Of a stretch of DNA of 64,000 nt, positions 9,072 to 18,064 are shown piece after piece. Below the pieces are notes generated by a model. That model searched no databases and was not told where the DNA came from. It was given only the letters and a program-made list of their open reading frames with translations. Every line of letters begins with the position of its first letter. Positions within the stretch are counted from its first letter, which is position 1. A program made the translations under genes and the position numbers. The DNA comes from JBDZVM01 sp040255675 (GTDB lineage: Bacteria; Actinomycetota; Actinomycetes; Acidothermales; Acidothermaceae), in assembly GCA_040255675.1 (NCBI GenBank), contig JBDZVM010000005.1, positions 62,001 through 126,000 on the forward strand, read 5' to 3'.

Positions 9072-10633
9072 TGGGGCACGCTGTGCTCGCGGCACCGCTC
9101 ATTCCCACGCCTGACATCTCCTACCGGGCGCTGTTGCCGATGCTGATCGTGTTCGGCGTCGCCTTGGTCGGCGTGCTCGTCGAGGCATTCGTGCCACGGG
9201 CGGCGCGCGGTCTCGCGCAAACCGTGCTGGCGCTGGCCGGTCTCGTCGCGGCGCTGATTGCCGTCGTCGTCAACGCGTCGGTGCGCTCCATCACCGCGCA
9301 GGGCGCGGTCGCGGTCGACGGCCCCACTCTCTTCATCCAAGGCACGATCATCGCCGTCTCGATCGGGGCGATCCTGCTGATCGCCGACCGAGCACTGAGT
9401 CGCGACGTCGACTTCGTCGCGCAGGCCGCCGACGTTCCCGGCTCGGTCGAAGAGCGCGAGAGCGTGCGAGCCGGTTTGGTGCACACCGAGGTGTTCCCGC
9501 TGGCCATGTTCGCCGTAGGCGGCATGATGCTGTTCCCCGCGGCAAACGACCTCATCACCATGTTCGTGGCGCTCGAAATTCTCTCGCTGCCGCTCTACCT
9601 GCTGGTCGGCATGGCTCGCCGCCGCCGGTTGCTGTCGCAAGAGGCGGCGGTCAAGTACTTCCTGCTGGGTGCCTTCTCGTCGGCGTTTTTTGTGTACGGC
9701 ATGGCGTTGGTCTACGGCTACGCCGGCAGTGTGAAGTTTTCCGACATCGCGAACTCACTTTCGTCGTCCGCCAAAGGCGATGCACTCGTCATCACCGGCC
9801 TGGCGCTGCTTGGCGTCGCGCTGATCTTCAAGCTCTCGGGTGCGCCGTTCCACTGGTGGACTCCCGACGTTTACCAAGGCGCTCCCACGCCGATCACCGG
9901 GTTCATGGCGTCGGGCACGAAGATCGCCGCCTTCGGCGCGTTGCTGCGCGTGCTGTTCGTCGCGTTCGGCGGCCTGAGCTGGGACTGGCGTCCGATCGTC
10001 TGGGGCGTCGCGATCGTCACCATGGTCGTCGGCGCGGTCATCGGTGTCACGCAAACCGACGTGAAGCGATTGCTTGCGTACTCTTCGATCGCGCACGCGG
10101 GTTTCCTGCTCACGGCGGTGGGCGGCGCCAGCGTGGCCACGGCCGACAGCGAGTCGAGCGTGCTGTTCTACCTCGTGGCCTACGGATTCATGACCATCGG
10201 CGCGTTCGCCATCGTGATGCTCGTACGCGACGCCGACGGCGAGGCGAACCATCTGTCGCGGTGGGTCGGGCTCGGACGACGATCACCGTTCATCGCCGGC
10301 GTGTTCGCGTTCTTCTTGCTCGCCTTCGCTGGCCTACCGCCCACCAGCGGGCTGTGGGCCAAGGTCGCGGTATTCAAGGCCGCCTGGGAAGGCGGCGCGG
10401 CCCCGCTCGTGATCGTCGGCATGCTGGCCAGCGCCGTGACGGCGTACTACTACGTGCGCATCATCGTGTTGATGTTCTTCCAGGAGCCGGCCGTCGACGG
10501 GCCCATTGTCGCCGTCCCGTCCGTGTACACCTCGGCTGCCGTCGTCATGGGGATTGCGGCTACCTTGGTTTTGGGCATAGTCCCGCAGCCGTTGCTCGAC
10601 CTCGCCGGCAAGGCGGTTCCGTTCCTCACGTGA
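9068..10633 (+). CDS. nuoN: NADH-quinone oxidoreductase subunit N
   Basis: Third antiporter-like subunit and last gene of the nuo operon (521 residues). Motifs include FVALEILSLPLYLLVG, KYFLLGAFSSAFFVYG, FKLSGAPFHWWTPDVYQGAPTP with the membrane Lys, and RLLAYSSIAHAGFLLTA. Two adjacent start codons are possible (GTG 9068, ATG 9071); GTG overlaps the nuoM stop. Residues about 115-145 form a polar loop (FVAQAADVPGSVEERES). The following 162 bp contain no gene other than the ribosome site of the next CDS. Confidence 0.97.
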   Translation: MMGHAVLAAPLIPTPDISYRALLPMLIVFGVALVGVLVEAFVPRAARGLAQTVLALAGLVAALIAVVVNASVRSITAQGAVAVDGPTLFIQGTIIAVSIGAILLIADRALSRDVDFVAQAADVPGSVEERESVRAGLVHTEVFPLAMFAVGGMMLFPAANDLITMFVALEILSLPLYLLVGMARRRRLLSQEAAVKYFLLGAFSSAFFVYGMALVYGYAGSVKFSDIANSLSSSAKGDALVITGLALLGVALIFKLSGAPFHWWTPDVYQGAPTPITGFMASGTKIAAFGALLRVLFVAFGGLSWDWRPIVWGVAIVTMVVGAVIGVTQTDVKRLLAYSSIAHAGFLLTAVGGASVATADSESSVLFYLVAYGFMTIGAFAIVMLVRDADGEANHLSRWVGLGRRSPFIAGVFAFFLLAFAGLPPTSGLWAKVAVFKAAWEGGAAPLVIVGMLASAVTAYYYVRIIVLMFFQEPAVDGPIVAVPSVYTSAAVVMGIAATLVLGIVPQPLLDLAGKAVPFLT

Positions 10634-10795
10634 TGCGGCCGGAGCCACTGCGTGGCGACGATCGTTCGAATCCCCGCGGTTCGGTTTTCGGGGGCCGGGC
10701 GTCGCGAGCCCGCGGCGGCGGGCGTTGAACGGGCCGCGTTCCGACGCGGTCGAGGCGATGGACGGTCGCGTGAGGCAGACGGCAGGAGACCGACG

Positions 10796-11794
10796 GTGAG
10801 CAGCGCTGGCACGCTCGGCCTTGTCGTTCCCGATCCAAAACTCGAGTCGGACATCAGGGTCGGCATCGCCTCGGTGGAAGCGCTGCTGCGCGACGCCGTC
10901 AAGAGCGACTACCCCTTCGTCACGGAGACCTCGCGCCATCTCGTCGAGGCGGGCGGCAAGCGATTTCGCCCGCTGCTCGTGTTGCTCGCCGCGCAATTCG
11001 GAGACCCGAACGCTCCAGGCGTGCTGCCCGCGGCCGTGGTGGTCGAACTCACCCACCTCGCCACGCTCTACCACGACGACGTCATGGACGAAGCGCGGGT
11101 GCGCCGCGGCACCATCAGCGCGAACGCCCGGTGGACGAACACGATCGCCATCTTGACCGGCGACTTCCTGTTTTCCAGGGCATCCGACATGCTGGCCGAC
11201 CTCGGGCCGGAGGCGGTGCGCATTCAGGCGCGTACGTTCGAGCGTCTGGTTCAAGGACAGATTCGCGAAACTGTCGGCCCAGGGCCAGACGCCGACCCGC
11301 TCGAGCACTATCTGCAGGTGGTCGCCGACAAGACGGGCTCACTGATCTCGACATCCGCTCGCTTCGGCGCGATGTTCGCGGGCGCGCCGCCGAACGTCGT
11401 CGATGTGATGATTCGGTTCGGCGAGCGGATCGGCATCGCGTTCCAGCTCTCCGACGATCTGCTCGACATCACGAGCGACACGAACGATTCCGGAAAGTCG
11501 CCGGGCACTGACCTACGCGAGGGTGTCACCACCTTGCCGGTGCTGCACGCGCGTCGCTCGACAGACCCATCTGACGCGCGCTTGCTCGAGTTGCTCGATG
11601 CCGACTTGAGCGACGAAGCTCGGCACCGCGAGACGTTGGCGTTGTTACGCGAGCATTCCGCCATCAAGGCCACCCGGGCTGACTTGGAGCGGTGGGTTCG
11701 CGACGCCCGCGAATCGTTGGCGCCGCTGCCGGACGTCCCGGCGACCCGGGCGCTTGCTTCGCTGTGCGATTTCGTGGTGACCCGCACCGGCTGA
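10796..11794 (+). CDS. trans-polyprenyl diphosphate synthase (long chain)
   Basis: Condenses isopentenyl diphosphate onto an allylic primer to make a long prenyl chain, most likely the menaquinone side chain, consistent with its place right after complex I. GTG 10796 is preceded by AGGAG; the 332-residue product has the first Asp-rich motif DDVMD (residues 94-98) and the second, DDLLD (about 220-224), plus GGKRFRP for substrate binding. The residue five before the first motif is Ala, a small residue seen in enzymes making long chains. Related genes are often called ispB, hepT or grcC; product length cannot be read exactly from sequence. Confidence 0.92.
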   Translation: MSSAGTLGLVVPDPKLESDIRVGIASVEALLRDAVKSDYPFVTETSRHLVEAGGKRFRPLLVLLAAQFGDPNAPGVLPAAVVVELTHLATLYHDDVMDEARVRRGTISANARWTNTIAILTGDFLFSRASDMLADLGPEAVRIQARTFERLVQGQIRETVGPGPDADPLEHYLQVVADKTGSLISTSARFGAMFAGAPPNVVDVMIRFGERIGIAFQLSDDLLDITSDTNDSGKSPGTDLREGVTTLPVLHARRSTDPSDARLLELLDADLSDEARHRETLALLREHSAIKATRADLERWVRDARESLAPLPDVPATRALASLCDFVVTRTG

Positions 11795-12032
11795 CGGCCC
11801 GCACGCTCGATGCCGTGCGTCAACCTGGTCGCGGCATGGAGCGCGGCCGGTGCGAAGCGCGGACGGCAGCGCCTGTGTACCAAAAATCGCCTTGTCAGGA
11901 CGCCGGCGCACGGTCTATCGTCCGATGGCTGCCGGCTTGCACACGTCGCGAAATGCTTTTCAAACTATGTTCGTCGAATGTCACCAACCCGCGGTTTTGT
12001 TCGGGCCGCTTTGAACAGTGAGGAGCGAGATT

Positions 12033-12557
12033 GTGAGCATTTTCAGGCACATAGCGGTTTCGCTCGACACTCCCGCGGCACGCAATTTTCGCCTTCCACG
12101 CCCGCACTCGGCCGACTTTGGCCGCTGGTCCGAGAACGTGGCTCGCTATTTTGGTACATCACGCTACCTTGTTACGCAAACCGCGATCGTGGCGGCGTGG
12201 ATCGCAATAAATGCCATTCCCGTGCTGACTGACGTGCGGTGGGATCCTTACCCCTTCATCTTGTTGAATCTGGCATTCTCGACGCAGGCCGCGTACGCCG
12301 CGCCGCTCATTTTGCTAGCTCAAAATCGGCAAGCCGAGAGAGACCGAGTGCAAATCGAAGCCGACCGCGTGCACGTCCACATGCAACGTGAGACCACCGA
12401 CTTCATTTCAACGGAGATCGCGGCATTGCGCGTTACGCAGGGCGCTGGCGCGTCACGTGACTTTGTACGTCTGGAGGTCGCTCGGCAGCTGGCGGAGCTG
12501 CGCGCGGCAGTCCGGGACGACGTCCGGTGCGAGCTTTCGGGTCACCGATGCACCTGA
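12033..12557 (+). CDS. DUF1003 family membrane protein
   Basis: The 174-residue protein (GTG 12033, preceded by AGGAGCGAG) has a DUF1003-type core: ENVARYFGTSRYLVTQTAI, then two membrane helices (residues about 45-65 and 75-100, with RWDPYPFILLNLAFSTQAAYAAP between and within them) and the hydrophilic sequence QNRQAERDR. The C-terminal 70 residues are charged and probably helical. DUF1003 proteins have no established function; some actinobacterial relatives follow Mg-transport genes, which is not the case here. It stands alone with 238 bp upstream and 218 bp downstream lacking other genes. Confidence 0.83.
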   Translation: MSIFRHIAVSLDTPAARNFRLPRPHSADFGRWSENVARYFGTSRYLVTQTAIVAAWIAINAIPVLTDVRWDPYPFILLNLAFSTQAAYAAPLILLAQNRQAERDRVQIEADRVHVHMQRETTDFISTEIAALRVTQGAGASRDFVRLEVARQLAELRAAVRDDVRCELSGHRCT

Positions 12558-12775
12558 AGATCGACTAGCCTGCCTGATGTGATCGGCGGGCGCGGCGGAG
12601 GCGCGGCGACGTGAATTCGACGCCTTCACCCGATGACACCGTTTACAGAGGCGCTATCGTTTGCTGTTACGTGGCCGTGGGTCACGCGGTGCGTTCGGCT
12701 CGCTGCCGAGCCCCGACTGGCCGGGTTGCGCCCCGGCCGATGTAACGGCGTACATGCCGAGAAAGAGAAGGCCCA

Positions 12776-13810
12776 ATGGGCGCTGCCGATGGGAGCGCGC
12801 TTGTCGGCATGACGATTCGCGACGTCGCGCGGGAGGCCGGGGTGTCGACGGCTACCGTGTCGCGCGCGCTGCGGGGACTGCCCAACGTCGACCCGGTCAC
12901 GCGCGAGCACGTGCGGCGGGTCGCTGACCGCCTCGACTACGTCATTTCTCCGACCGCATCGCGGCTCGCGAGCGGTCGCACGGGCAGCATCGCCGTCATC
13001 ACGCCGTTTATCGCTCGCTGGTACTTCTCGAAAGTCTTGACCGGCGTCGAGAGGCTGCTGCAACGCTCCGACCTCGACTTGCTGCTGTACAGCACGGGTG
13101 ATCCCAGCGAACCCCACCGGGTGCCGCCGCATCGCCGGCTGCGACGCCGAGTCGACGCCGTCCTCGTTGTCGGCTTGCCCGCCGACATTCCTGACCTTCA
13201 GGAGTTGTTCGAGCTCGACCTGCCGATTGTTTTGATCGGCACACATTCGCACGGGCTGACGAGTGTGTCGATCGACGACGTCGAAGGTGCCCGCATGGCG
13301 ACTCAACACTTGATCAATCTCGGCCACGAGCGCATCGGATTGATCTCGGGGCGGCCGCTCCCGACGCCGTTCCACCCCGAAAACGACCGGCTGCTCGGCT
13401 ACACGAAGGCTTTGACGGCGTCCGGCATCGAGGTCGACCCGGCACTTCAGGTCTCGGGCTACTTCACCATCGAGGGCGGCGAACACGCGATGACGGCGCA
13501 GCTCGCGCAGCCGTCGCCGCCGTCCGCCGTTTTCGCGATGTCCGACGAGATGGCCTTCGGCGCGCTTCGCGCGCTGCGCCGCCACGGGTTGCGGCCCGGC
13601 CGCGACGTATCGGTCGTCGGGTTCGACGGGCACGAGATGTCCGACCTGCTCGACTTGACGACGGTGTGCCAGCCGGCGGGCGAGCTGGGAGAGATGGCTG
13701 CCCGCTGCCTGCTCGAGCAGCTCGACGATCCTCACCGCGAGCCGCAGACGCGGCGGCTTCCGACTCAGTTGGTCGTGCGGGGATCGACGGCCCAGCGCTG
13801 TCAGCACTGA
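12776..13810 (+). CDS. LacI-family transcriptional regulator
   Basis: 344 residues. The N-terminal helix-turn-helix reads TIRDVAREAGVSTATVSRALRG (residues about 13-34 across this stretch), followed by the hinge helix with PTASRLASGRTGSIAVI and a periplasmic-binding-protein-like effector domain ending in ISVVGFDGHE-like sequence (here VSVVGFDGHEMSDLLDLTTV). A GAGAAGG ribosome site precedes ATG 12776. It lies upstream of an AglEFG-like sugar importer in the same direction, so it probably represses that operon with a sugar as inducer; this is inference from position. Its stop codon is the last three bases before the 26/27-bp tandem array. Confidence 0.93.
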   Translation: MGAADGSALVGMTIRDVAREAGVSTATVSRALRGLPNVDPVTREHVRRVADRLDYVISPTASRLASGRTGSIAVITPFIARWYFSKVLTGVERLLQRSDLDLLLYSTGDPSEPHRVPPHRRLRRRVDAVLVVGLPADIPDLQELFELDLPIVLIGTHSHGLTSVSIDDVEGARMATQHLINLGHERIGLISGRPLPTPFHPENDRLLGYTKALTASGIEVDPALQVSGYFTIEGGEHAMTAQLAQPSPPSAVFAMSDEMAFGALRALRRHGLRPGRDVSVVGFDGHEMSDLLDLTTVCQPAGELGEMAARCLLEQLDDPHREPQTRRLPTQLVVRGSTAQRCQH

Positions 13811-14139
13811 GCGCCGCCAGGCGCTGTGCTGTCTTGAGCGCCGCCNNNNNNNNNNNNNNNNNNNNNNNNNNNNNNNNNNNNNNNNNNNNNNNNNNNNNNN
13901 NNNNNNNNNNNNNNNNNNNNNNNNNNNNNNNNNNNNNNNNNNNNNCCAGGCGCTGTGCTGTCTTGAGCGCCGCCGGCGCTGTGCTGTCTTGAGCGCCGCC
14001 GGCGCTGTGCTGTCTTGAGCGCCGCCAGGCGCTGTGCTGTCTTGAGCGCCGCCAGGCGCTGTGCTGTCTTGAGCGCCGCCGGCGCTGTGCTGTCTTGAGC
14101 GCCGCCGGCGCTGTGTTGTCTTGAGCGCCGCCGGCGCTG
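13811..14139. repeat. 26/27-bp GC-rich hairpin-forming tandem array
   Basis: Direct tandem units of 26 bp (GCGCCGCCGGCGCTGTGCTG plus TCTTGA) or 27 bp (one extra A after GCGCCGCC). One full and one partial unit lie before the 100-N gap; after it come a partial unit, six full units (26, 26, 27, 27, 26, 26) and a final partial unit. Unit junctions contain AGCGCCGCCGGCGCT, an inverted repeat with 7-bp arms, so the transcript could form serial hairpins. The array starts exactly after the lacI stop. True copy number is unknown because of the gap. Confidence 0.93.
13846..13945. other. Assembly gap of 100 N
   Basis: Exactly 100 consecutive N, a conventional placeholder for a scaffold gap of unknown size. 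Both flanks are the same tandem repeat, so the gap is almost certainly a collapsed or unresolved repeat array rather than missing unique sequence. Confidence 0.95.
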
Positions 14140-14380
14140 GCGACAGGGACGCATTAGGTAAATCGCCTAACTTTCGATCTGGACGACGACGGCGGCCCGG
14201 CGTAGGTTCAGGATGGGAACGATGCCATCGTGGGGTCGGGGCGATGCCAAAACGTAACCGTATACATCGCTTTTTGAGACCTGTTTGGGCCTTGATCTCG
14301 TCGTCGCAACGCGAAACGATGTCAACGTTTGCAGCCGGGCGCCTTTTTCGTCGCCCGTTCCCAGTCCAGAGGGAGACACG
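14140..14380 (+). promoter_or_regulatory. Leader region upstream of the sugar-binding protein gene
   Basis: About 240 bp without a gene between the repeat array and the importer. It holds an imperfect palindrome at 14311-14332 (GCGAAACG, seven bases, CGTTTGC) and a shorter one, ACGAT-GCC-ATCGT, near 14220; either might be a LacI-family operator, but neither is repeated upstream of the lacI gene itself. A GAGGGAGA ribosome site immediately precedes ATG 14381. Confidence 0.4.
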
Positions 14381-15853
14381 ATGACCTTGAGTTCGTCAAC
14401 GGGCAAACGCGGCAGCCGTTCCAGAAGTCGTTTCAAAAGTCGTTTCATTGCCGTCGGAGCGGTCGCCGCGGCGCTGGCGCTGCTCGCCGCGGGTTGCAGC
14501 AGCGGCAAGAAGTCGACCGGATCCAGTGGCACGCCTTCGGCTGGCGGCGGTACCAGCTCGTCGCCTGCCACCAGCGGCAGCGGCTCGCCGGTGGCCGCCG
14601 GCTGCGACCAGTTCAAGCAGTACATGGGCCATTCGGGCACCAGCGTCACGATGTTCGGCTCGATTCTTAGCCCCGAGTCCGACTCGCTGAACAAGTCGTG
14701 GGCCGACTTCGAAAAGTGCACCGGCATCGACATCAAGTACGAAGGCTCCAACGACTTCGAGTCGCAGTTGCCGGTCCGCGTACAGGGCGGTAACGCACCT
14801 GATCTCGCGATCATCCCGCAGCCTGGGTTGCTCCAGCAGATGGTGAAGCTCGGTGCTGTGAAGAAGCCGCCGCAGGCCGTGGTCGACAACGTCGACAAGT
14901 ACTGGAACAAGGCCTGGAAGCAGTACGGCAGCGTCGACGGCGTGTTCTACGCCGCACCGCAAAGCGCGAACATGAAGTCGCTTGTGTGGTACTCGCCCAA
15001 GATGTTCAAGCAGGCGGGCTACACCGTTCCGACGACGTGGGCCGATATGATGGCGCTGAGCGACAAGATCGCGACTGACCACCCCGACTCCAAGCCGTGG
15101 TGCGGCGGCATCGGTTCCGGCACCGCGACCGGCTGGCCGGCCACCGACTGGCTCGAAGAGGTCGTGCTGGGCAAGTACGGCGGCGACGTCTACGACAAGT
15201 GGGTTAGCCACGAGGTCAAGTTCGACAGCCCGCAAATCAAGGATGCTATGCAGGTTGTCGCCAGCTGGATGCAAAACCCGAAGTGGGTCAACGGCGGGTT
15301 CGGCGGTGTCTCGTCCATCGCGACGACGACATTCCAGGACGCCGGCAAATTCATCCCGTCTGGCAAGTGCTGGATGTTGCAGCAGGCGTCGTTCTACGAG
15401 GCGCAGTGGGTGAGCATCGACAAGAACCTCAAGGTCGGCCCGGACGCTGACGTCATGGCGTTCAAGCTGCCGCCGGTCGATCCGAGCGTGGTCAAGGACC
15501 CGGTTGAAGGCGGTGGCGAATTCACCACGGCGTTCTCCGACCGGCCCGAGGTGCAGGCGGTGCAGACCTACCTGTCGTCTCCCGAGTGGGCGAGCAGCCG
15601 GGTGAAGGTCGCGCCCGGATGGGTGTCGGCAAACACCGGCGTCGACAAGAGCCTCTACACCGACCCGATCGACCAGCTGTCGGCGCAGTACCTCACCGAC
15701 CCCAACGCAACCTTCCGTTTCGACGCATCCGACTTGATGCCCGCCGCGGTGGGCGCTGGTGCCGAATGGAAGGAGTTCACCAACTGGTTCGGCTCGGGTA
15801 AGTCGATCGACGCCGTAGCTAAGGCCGTCGACGCCGCCTGGCCGGCGTCTTGA
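14381..15853 (+). CDS. ABC transporter sugar-binding lipoprotein (AglE-like)
   Basis: Extracellular solute-binding protein, family 1, of a CUT1 carbohydrate importer. The 490-residue product has an Arg/Lys-rich N-terminus, a hydrophobic segment and a lipobox LLAAGC, so it should be a membrane-anchored lipoprotein, followed by a Ser/Gly/Thr linker. Sequence such as SWADFEKCTGIDIKYEG and ARVQGGNAPDLAIIPQPG-like text (here VRVQGGNAPDLAI) and the C-terminal DLMPAAVGAGAEW region resemble the alpha-glucoside binding protein AglE. The start ATG 14381 is supported by GAGGGAGA. A strong hairpin follows the gene before the permeases. Substrate specificity is inferred only. Confidence 0.88.
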   Translation: MTLSSSTGKRGSRSRSRFKSRFIAVGAVAAALALLAAGCSSGKKSTGSSGTPSAGGGTSSSPATSGSGSPVAAGCDQFKQYMGHSGTSVTMFGSILSPESDSLNKSWADFEKCTGIDIKYEGSNDFESQLPVRVQGGNAPDLAIIPQPGLLQQMVKLGAVKKPPQAVVDNVDKYWNKAWKQYGSVDGVFYAAPQSANMKSLVWYSPKMFKQAGYTVPTTWADMMALSDKIATDHPDSKPWCGGIGSGTATGWPATDWLEEVVLGKYGGDVYDKWVSHEVKFDSPQIKDAMQVVASWMQNPKWVNGGFGGVSSIATTTFQDAGKFIPSGKCWMLQQASFYEAQWVSIDKNLKVGPDADVMAFKLPPVDPSVVKDPVEGGGEFTTAFSDRPEVQAVQTYLSSPEWASSRVKVAPGWVSANTGVDKSLYTDPIDQLSAQYLTDPNATFRFDASDLMPAAVGAGAEWKEFTNWFGSGKSIDAVAKAVDAAWPAS

Positions 15854-15918
15854 TCGAGCGGTTTCGATCGAAGACATCCTGAAAGATCGGACGGCGTGTT
15901 CTGGTTGATCTAGCGGAC

Positions 15919-15954
15919 GCCGTGGCCCGGAGGGAGTAACCTCCGGGCCACGGC
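15919..15954 (+). terminator. 15-bp stem hairpin between binding-protein and permease genes
   Basis: GCCGTGGCCCGGAGG (15919-15933), loop GAGTAA, then its exact reverse complement (15940-15954). No T-run follows, so it may be an attenuator or an RNA-stabilising 3' structure that lets the binding protein be made in excess over the permeases, as is common in ABC operons. Confidence 0.75.
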
Positions 15955-16028
15955 TCCATACCTGCGCGCGATCGCGTTTCGCGAGCAAGAACGACGTCGA
16001 CTGCCAGCTGAAGAGATGGGAGTCAGAG

Positions 16029-17036
16029 GTGTCCGTGACAGCATCAGACCCAGTCATTCTCGCCTCGACGCTGTCGAACTCGGGCGGCAAGCTCGGCCAA
16101 GTTTTCGCCGTGGTGGGAGTGTTCTTTGCGATCTTGCTGTTGATTTTCTTCGCGGCTGGGCGCGCGACCGGTCGGTTTCAGCGGCCGGTGACAATCACGG
16201 TGTTCTTGGCACCGGCGATCATTCTGCTGCTCGTCGGTTTGGTGATCCCCGCCGTCCGGACATTCATCGTCAGCCTGCACGGGGCCGCGCCGGTCAACGC
16301 TCCCTACGTGGGTTTTGATAACTACAAGTGGGCGTTTACCGACGGATCTGAACAGCAGGTGCTGCTGAATACGCTGCTGTGGCTCATCGTCACGCCGATC
16401 GTCGCCACCGGGCTCGGGTTGCTTATCGCTGTCGGCGTCGACCGCATGAGGAGCCAGGCGGTCGTGAAATCGCTCATCTTCATGCCAATGGCGATTTCGT
16501 TCGTCGGTGCCAGCATCATCTGGAAGTTCGTCTACGACAACAATCAGCAGACGGGCTTGCTGACCCGAATTATGGTCGCGCTCGGTTGGAATAATCCGCC
16601 CAACTGGATCTCATCGCATCCGCTCAACAATTTCCTGCTCATGGTCATCATGATCTGGATACAGACAGGTTTCGCGATGGTGATCCTCTCCGCCGCGATC
16701 AAAGCCATTCCCGACGACGTCATCGAGGCCGCTAGGGTCGATGGAGCTTACGGCTTCCGGTTGTTCCGCAGCGTGCAAATTCCGATGATTCGGTCAACGC
16801 TCATCGTGGTGCTCACCACCGTGATGATCGCGACGCTGAAAATTTTCGACATCGTGCGAACCGTGACAGGCGGAAACTTTGGCACGAACACGCTGTCGAA
16901 CGATATGTATTCGAAGACCTTTGTCGAGTTCAACTATGGTCGTGGTGCCGCGCTTGCGGTCATCATCTTCGTCGCGGTCATCCCGCTCCTTCTCTATAAC
17001 ATCGTGCAGCTGCGGAAGGAGCGTGCGACTCGATGA
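16029..17036 (+). CDS. ABC sugar transporter permease 1 (AglF-like)
   Basis: Inner-membrane permease of the CUT1 importer, 335 residues from GTG 16029, with six or more helices. The EAA cytoplasmic loop, contacting the ATPase, reads EAARVDGAYGFRLFRSVQIP (about residues 235-254). An extra N-terminal helix (VFAVVGVFFAILLLIFF) before the core helices is characteristic of AglF-type subunits. The gene overlaps the next permease by four bases (ATGA). No ATPase gene is present in the cluster, so a shared MsiK-type ATPase encoded elsewhere is expected. Confidence 0.92.
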   Translation: MSVTASDPVILASTLSNSGGKLGQVFAVVGVFFAILLLIFFAAGRATGRFQRPVTITVFLAPAIILLLVGLVIPAVRTFIVSLHGAAPVNAPYVGFDNYKWAFTDGSEQQVLLNTLLWLIVTPIVATGLGLLIAVGVDRMRSQAVVKSLIFMPMAISFVGASIIWKFVYDNNQQTGLLTRIMVALGWNNPPNWISSHPLNNFLLMVIMIWIQTGFAMVILSAAIKAIPDDVIEAARVDGAYGFRLFRSVQIPMIRSTLIVVLTTVMIATLKIFDIVRTVTGGNFGTNTLSNDMYSKTFVEFNYGRGAALAVIIFVAVIPLLLYNIVQLRKERATR

Positions 17037-17989
17037 GCGCGACCGTCGAAGTCGAGCCAACTGCCCCAGCCGTTCGCAAGGGCGGCGGTGCCACTCAAAT
17101 CCGGAGGGCCTTCAGCAGCAGGATGGCATCGTTCCTCGTCGTCCTGCTGACGATACTGTGGACGATCCCCACCTTCGGGTTGCTCGTCACCTCGGTTCGA
17201 CCCGGTGCTGATGTCAGCAGCTCCGGGTGGTGGACAATCTTCGCTCATCCGCATTTCACCTGGGACAACTACCATCAGGTGCTGTTCGTCGGCGGCTTCG
17301 GCGTCACCGGCGGCATCATGCCGTACTTGGTGAACTCGCTCGCCATCACCATTCCCGCGACGTTGTTTTCGCTGGTTTTCGCGGCGATGGCGGCGTACTG
17401 CTTGGCATGGGTCAGATTCAGGGGCAGTGATGCCCTATTCTTTATCATCTTCGCGTTACAGGTAATCCCGCTGCAGCTTTCCCTGATACCGCTGCAGCGG
17501 TTCTTCAACTTTGGGGCACACATCGGTAGCGTGCCGATATTTCCGGCGCTGCACCTCGGCGGCACCCTCTACCAGGTGTGGATTCCGCACACCATGTTCG
17601 CCATGCCGCTGGCGATTTTCTTGTTGCACAACTTCATCGCGCAGTTGCCCCGCGACCTCATGGAGGCGGCACGCGTCGACGGCGCGAACCACTTCCGGAT
17701 TTTCCGCACCATCGTGCTTCCGCTCATCACGCCGGCGCTGGCGTCGTTCGCCATCTTCGAGTTCTTGTGGGTCTGGAACGACCTGCTCATCGCACTCACC
17801 TTCGGTGGCGGCTCGCCGAACTCACTGCCAGTCACCGGGCGGTTGGCGCAGCTCGTCGGGCAGTACGGTTCGCGGTGGCACTTGCTGACTGCCGGTGCGT
17901 TCGTGACGATGATTATTCCGCTCATCGTGTTCTTCGCGCTGCAGCGCTACTTCGTGAGGGGGTTGCTGGCAGGCTCGGTCAAAGGTTGA
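17033..17989 (+). CDS. ABC sugar transporter permease 2 (AglG-like)
   Basis: Second CUT1 permease, 318 residues, ATG 17033 overlapping the preceding stop. It has a cytoplasmic N-terminus, six hydrophobic helices and the EAA loop MEAARVDGANHFRIFRTIVL (about residues 212-231), ending with RYFVRGLLAGSVKG typical of the MalG-like family. Together with the preceding permease it forms the translocation channel. The last codons (from GLLAGS) form one arm of a 17-bp inverted repeat spanning the stop. Confidence 0.93.
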   Translation: MSATVEVEPTAPAVRKGGGATQIRRAFSSRMASFLVVLLTILWTIPTFGLLVTSVRPGADVSSSGWWTIFAHPHFTWDNYHQVLFVGGFGVTGGIMPYLVNSLAITIPATLFSLVFAAMAAYCLAWVRFRGSDALFFIIFALQVIPLQLSLIPLQRFFNFGAHIGSVPIFPALHLGGTLYQVWIPHTMFAMPLAIFLLHNFIAQLPRDLMEAARVDGANHFRIFRTIVLPLITPALASFAIFEFLWVWNDLLIALTFGGGSPNSLPVTGRLAQLVGQYGSRWHLLTAGAFVTMIIPLIVFFALQRYFVRGLLAGSVKG

Positions 17990-18019
17990 GCTTGTACGTC
18001 GCCCGAGCCTGCCAGCAAC
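17962..18019 (+). terminator. 17-bp perfect inverted repeat across the aglG-like stop
   Basis: GTTGCTGGCAGGCTCGG (17962-17978) is the exact reverse complement of 18003-18019, separated by 24 bases that contain the permease stop codon. The left arm is coding. It probably acts as the operon terminator (no T-run) between the sugar importer and the convergent gene at 18065. Confidence 0.75.
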
Positions 18020-18064
18020 GTAAGCCGCTTGTTAGGTACGCGGTGATCTGTTAGCTCTTGGCTG

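Noticed and set aside
13811..14139. Tandem array considered as a CRISPR array
   Set aside because: Units are directly adjacent with no unique spacers, and no cas gene is in the window.
14311..14332. Palindrome GCGAAACG...CGTTTGC as a LacI operator
   Set aside because: Plausible by position but there is no second copy at the lacI promoter, where a different palindrome (ATGTA-N6-TACAT, 12740-12755) is found, so I do not call an operator.
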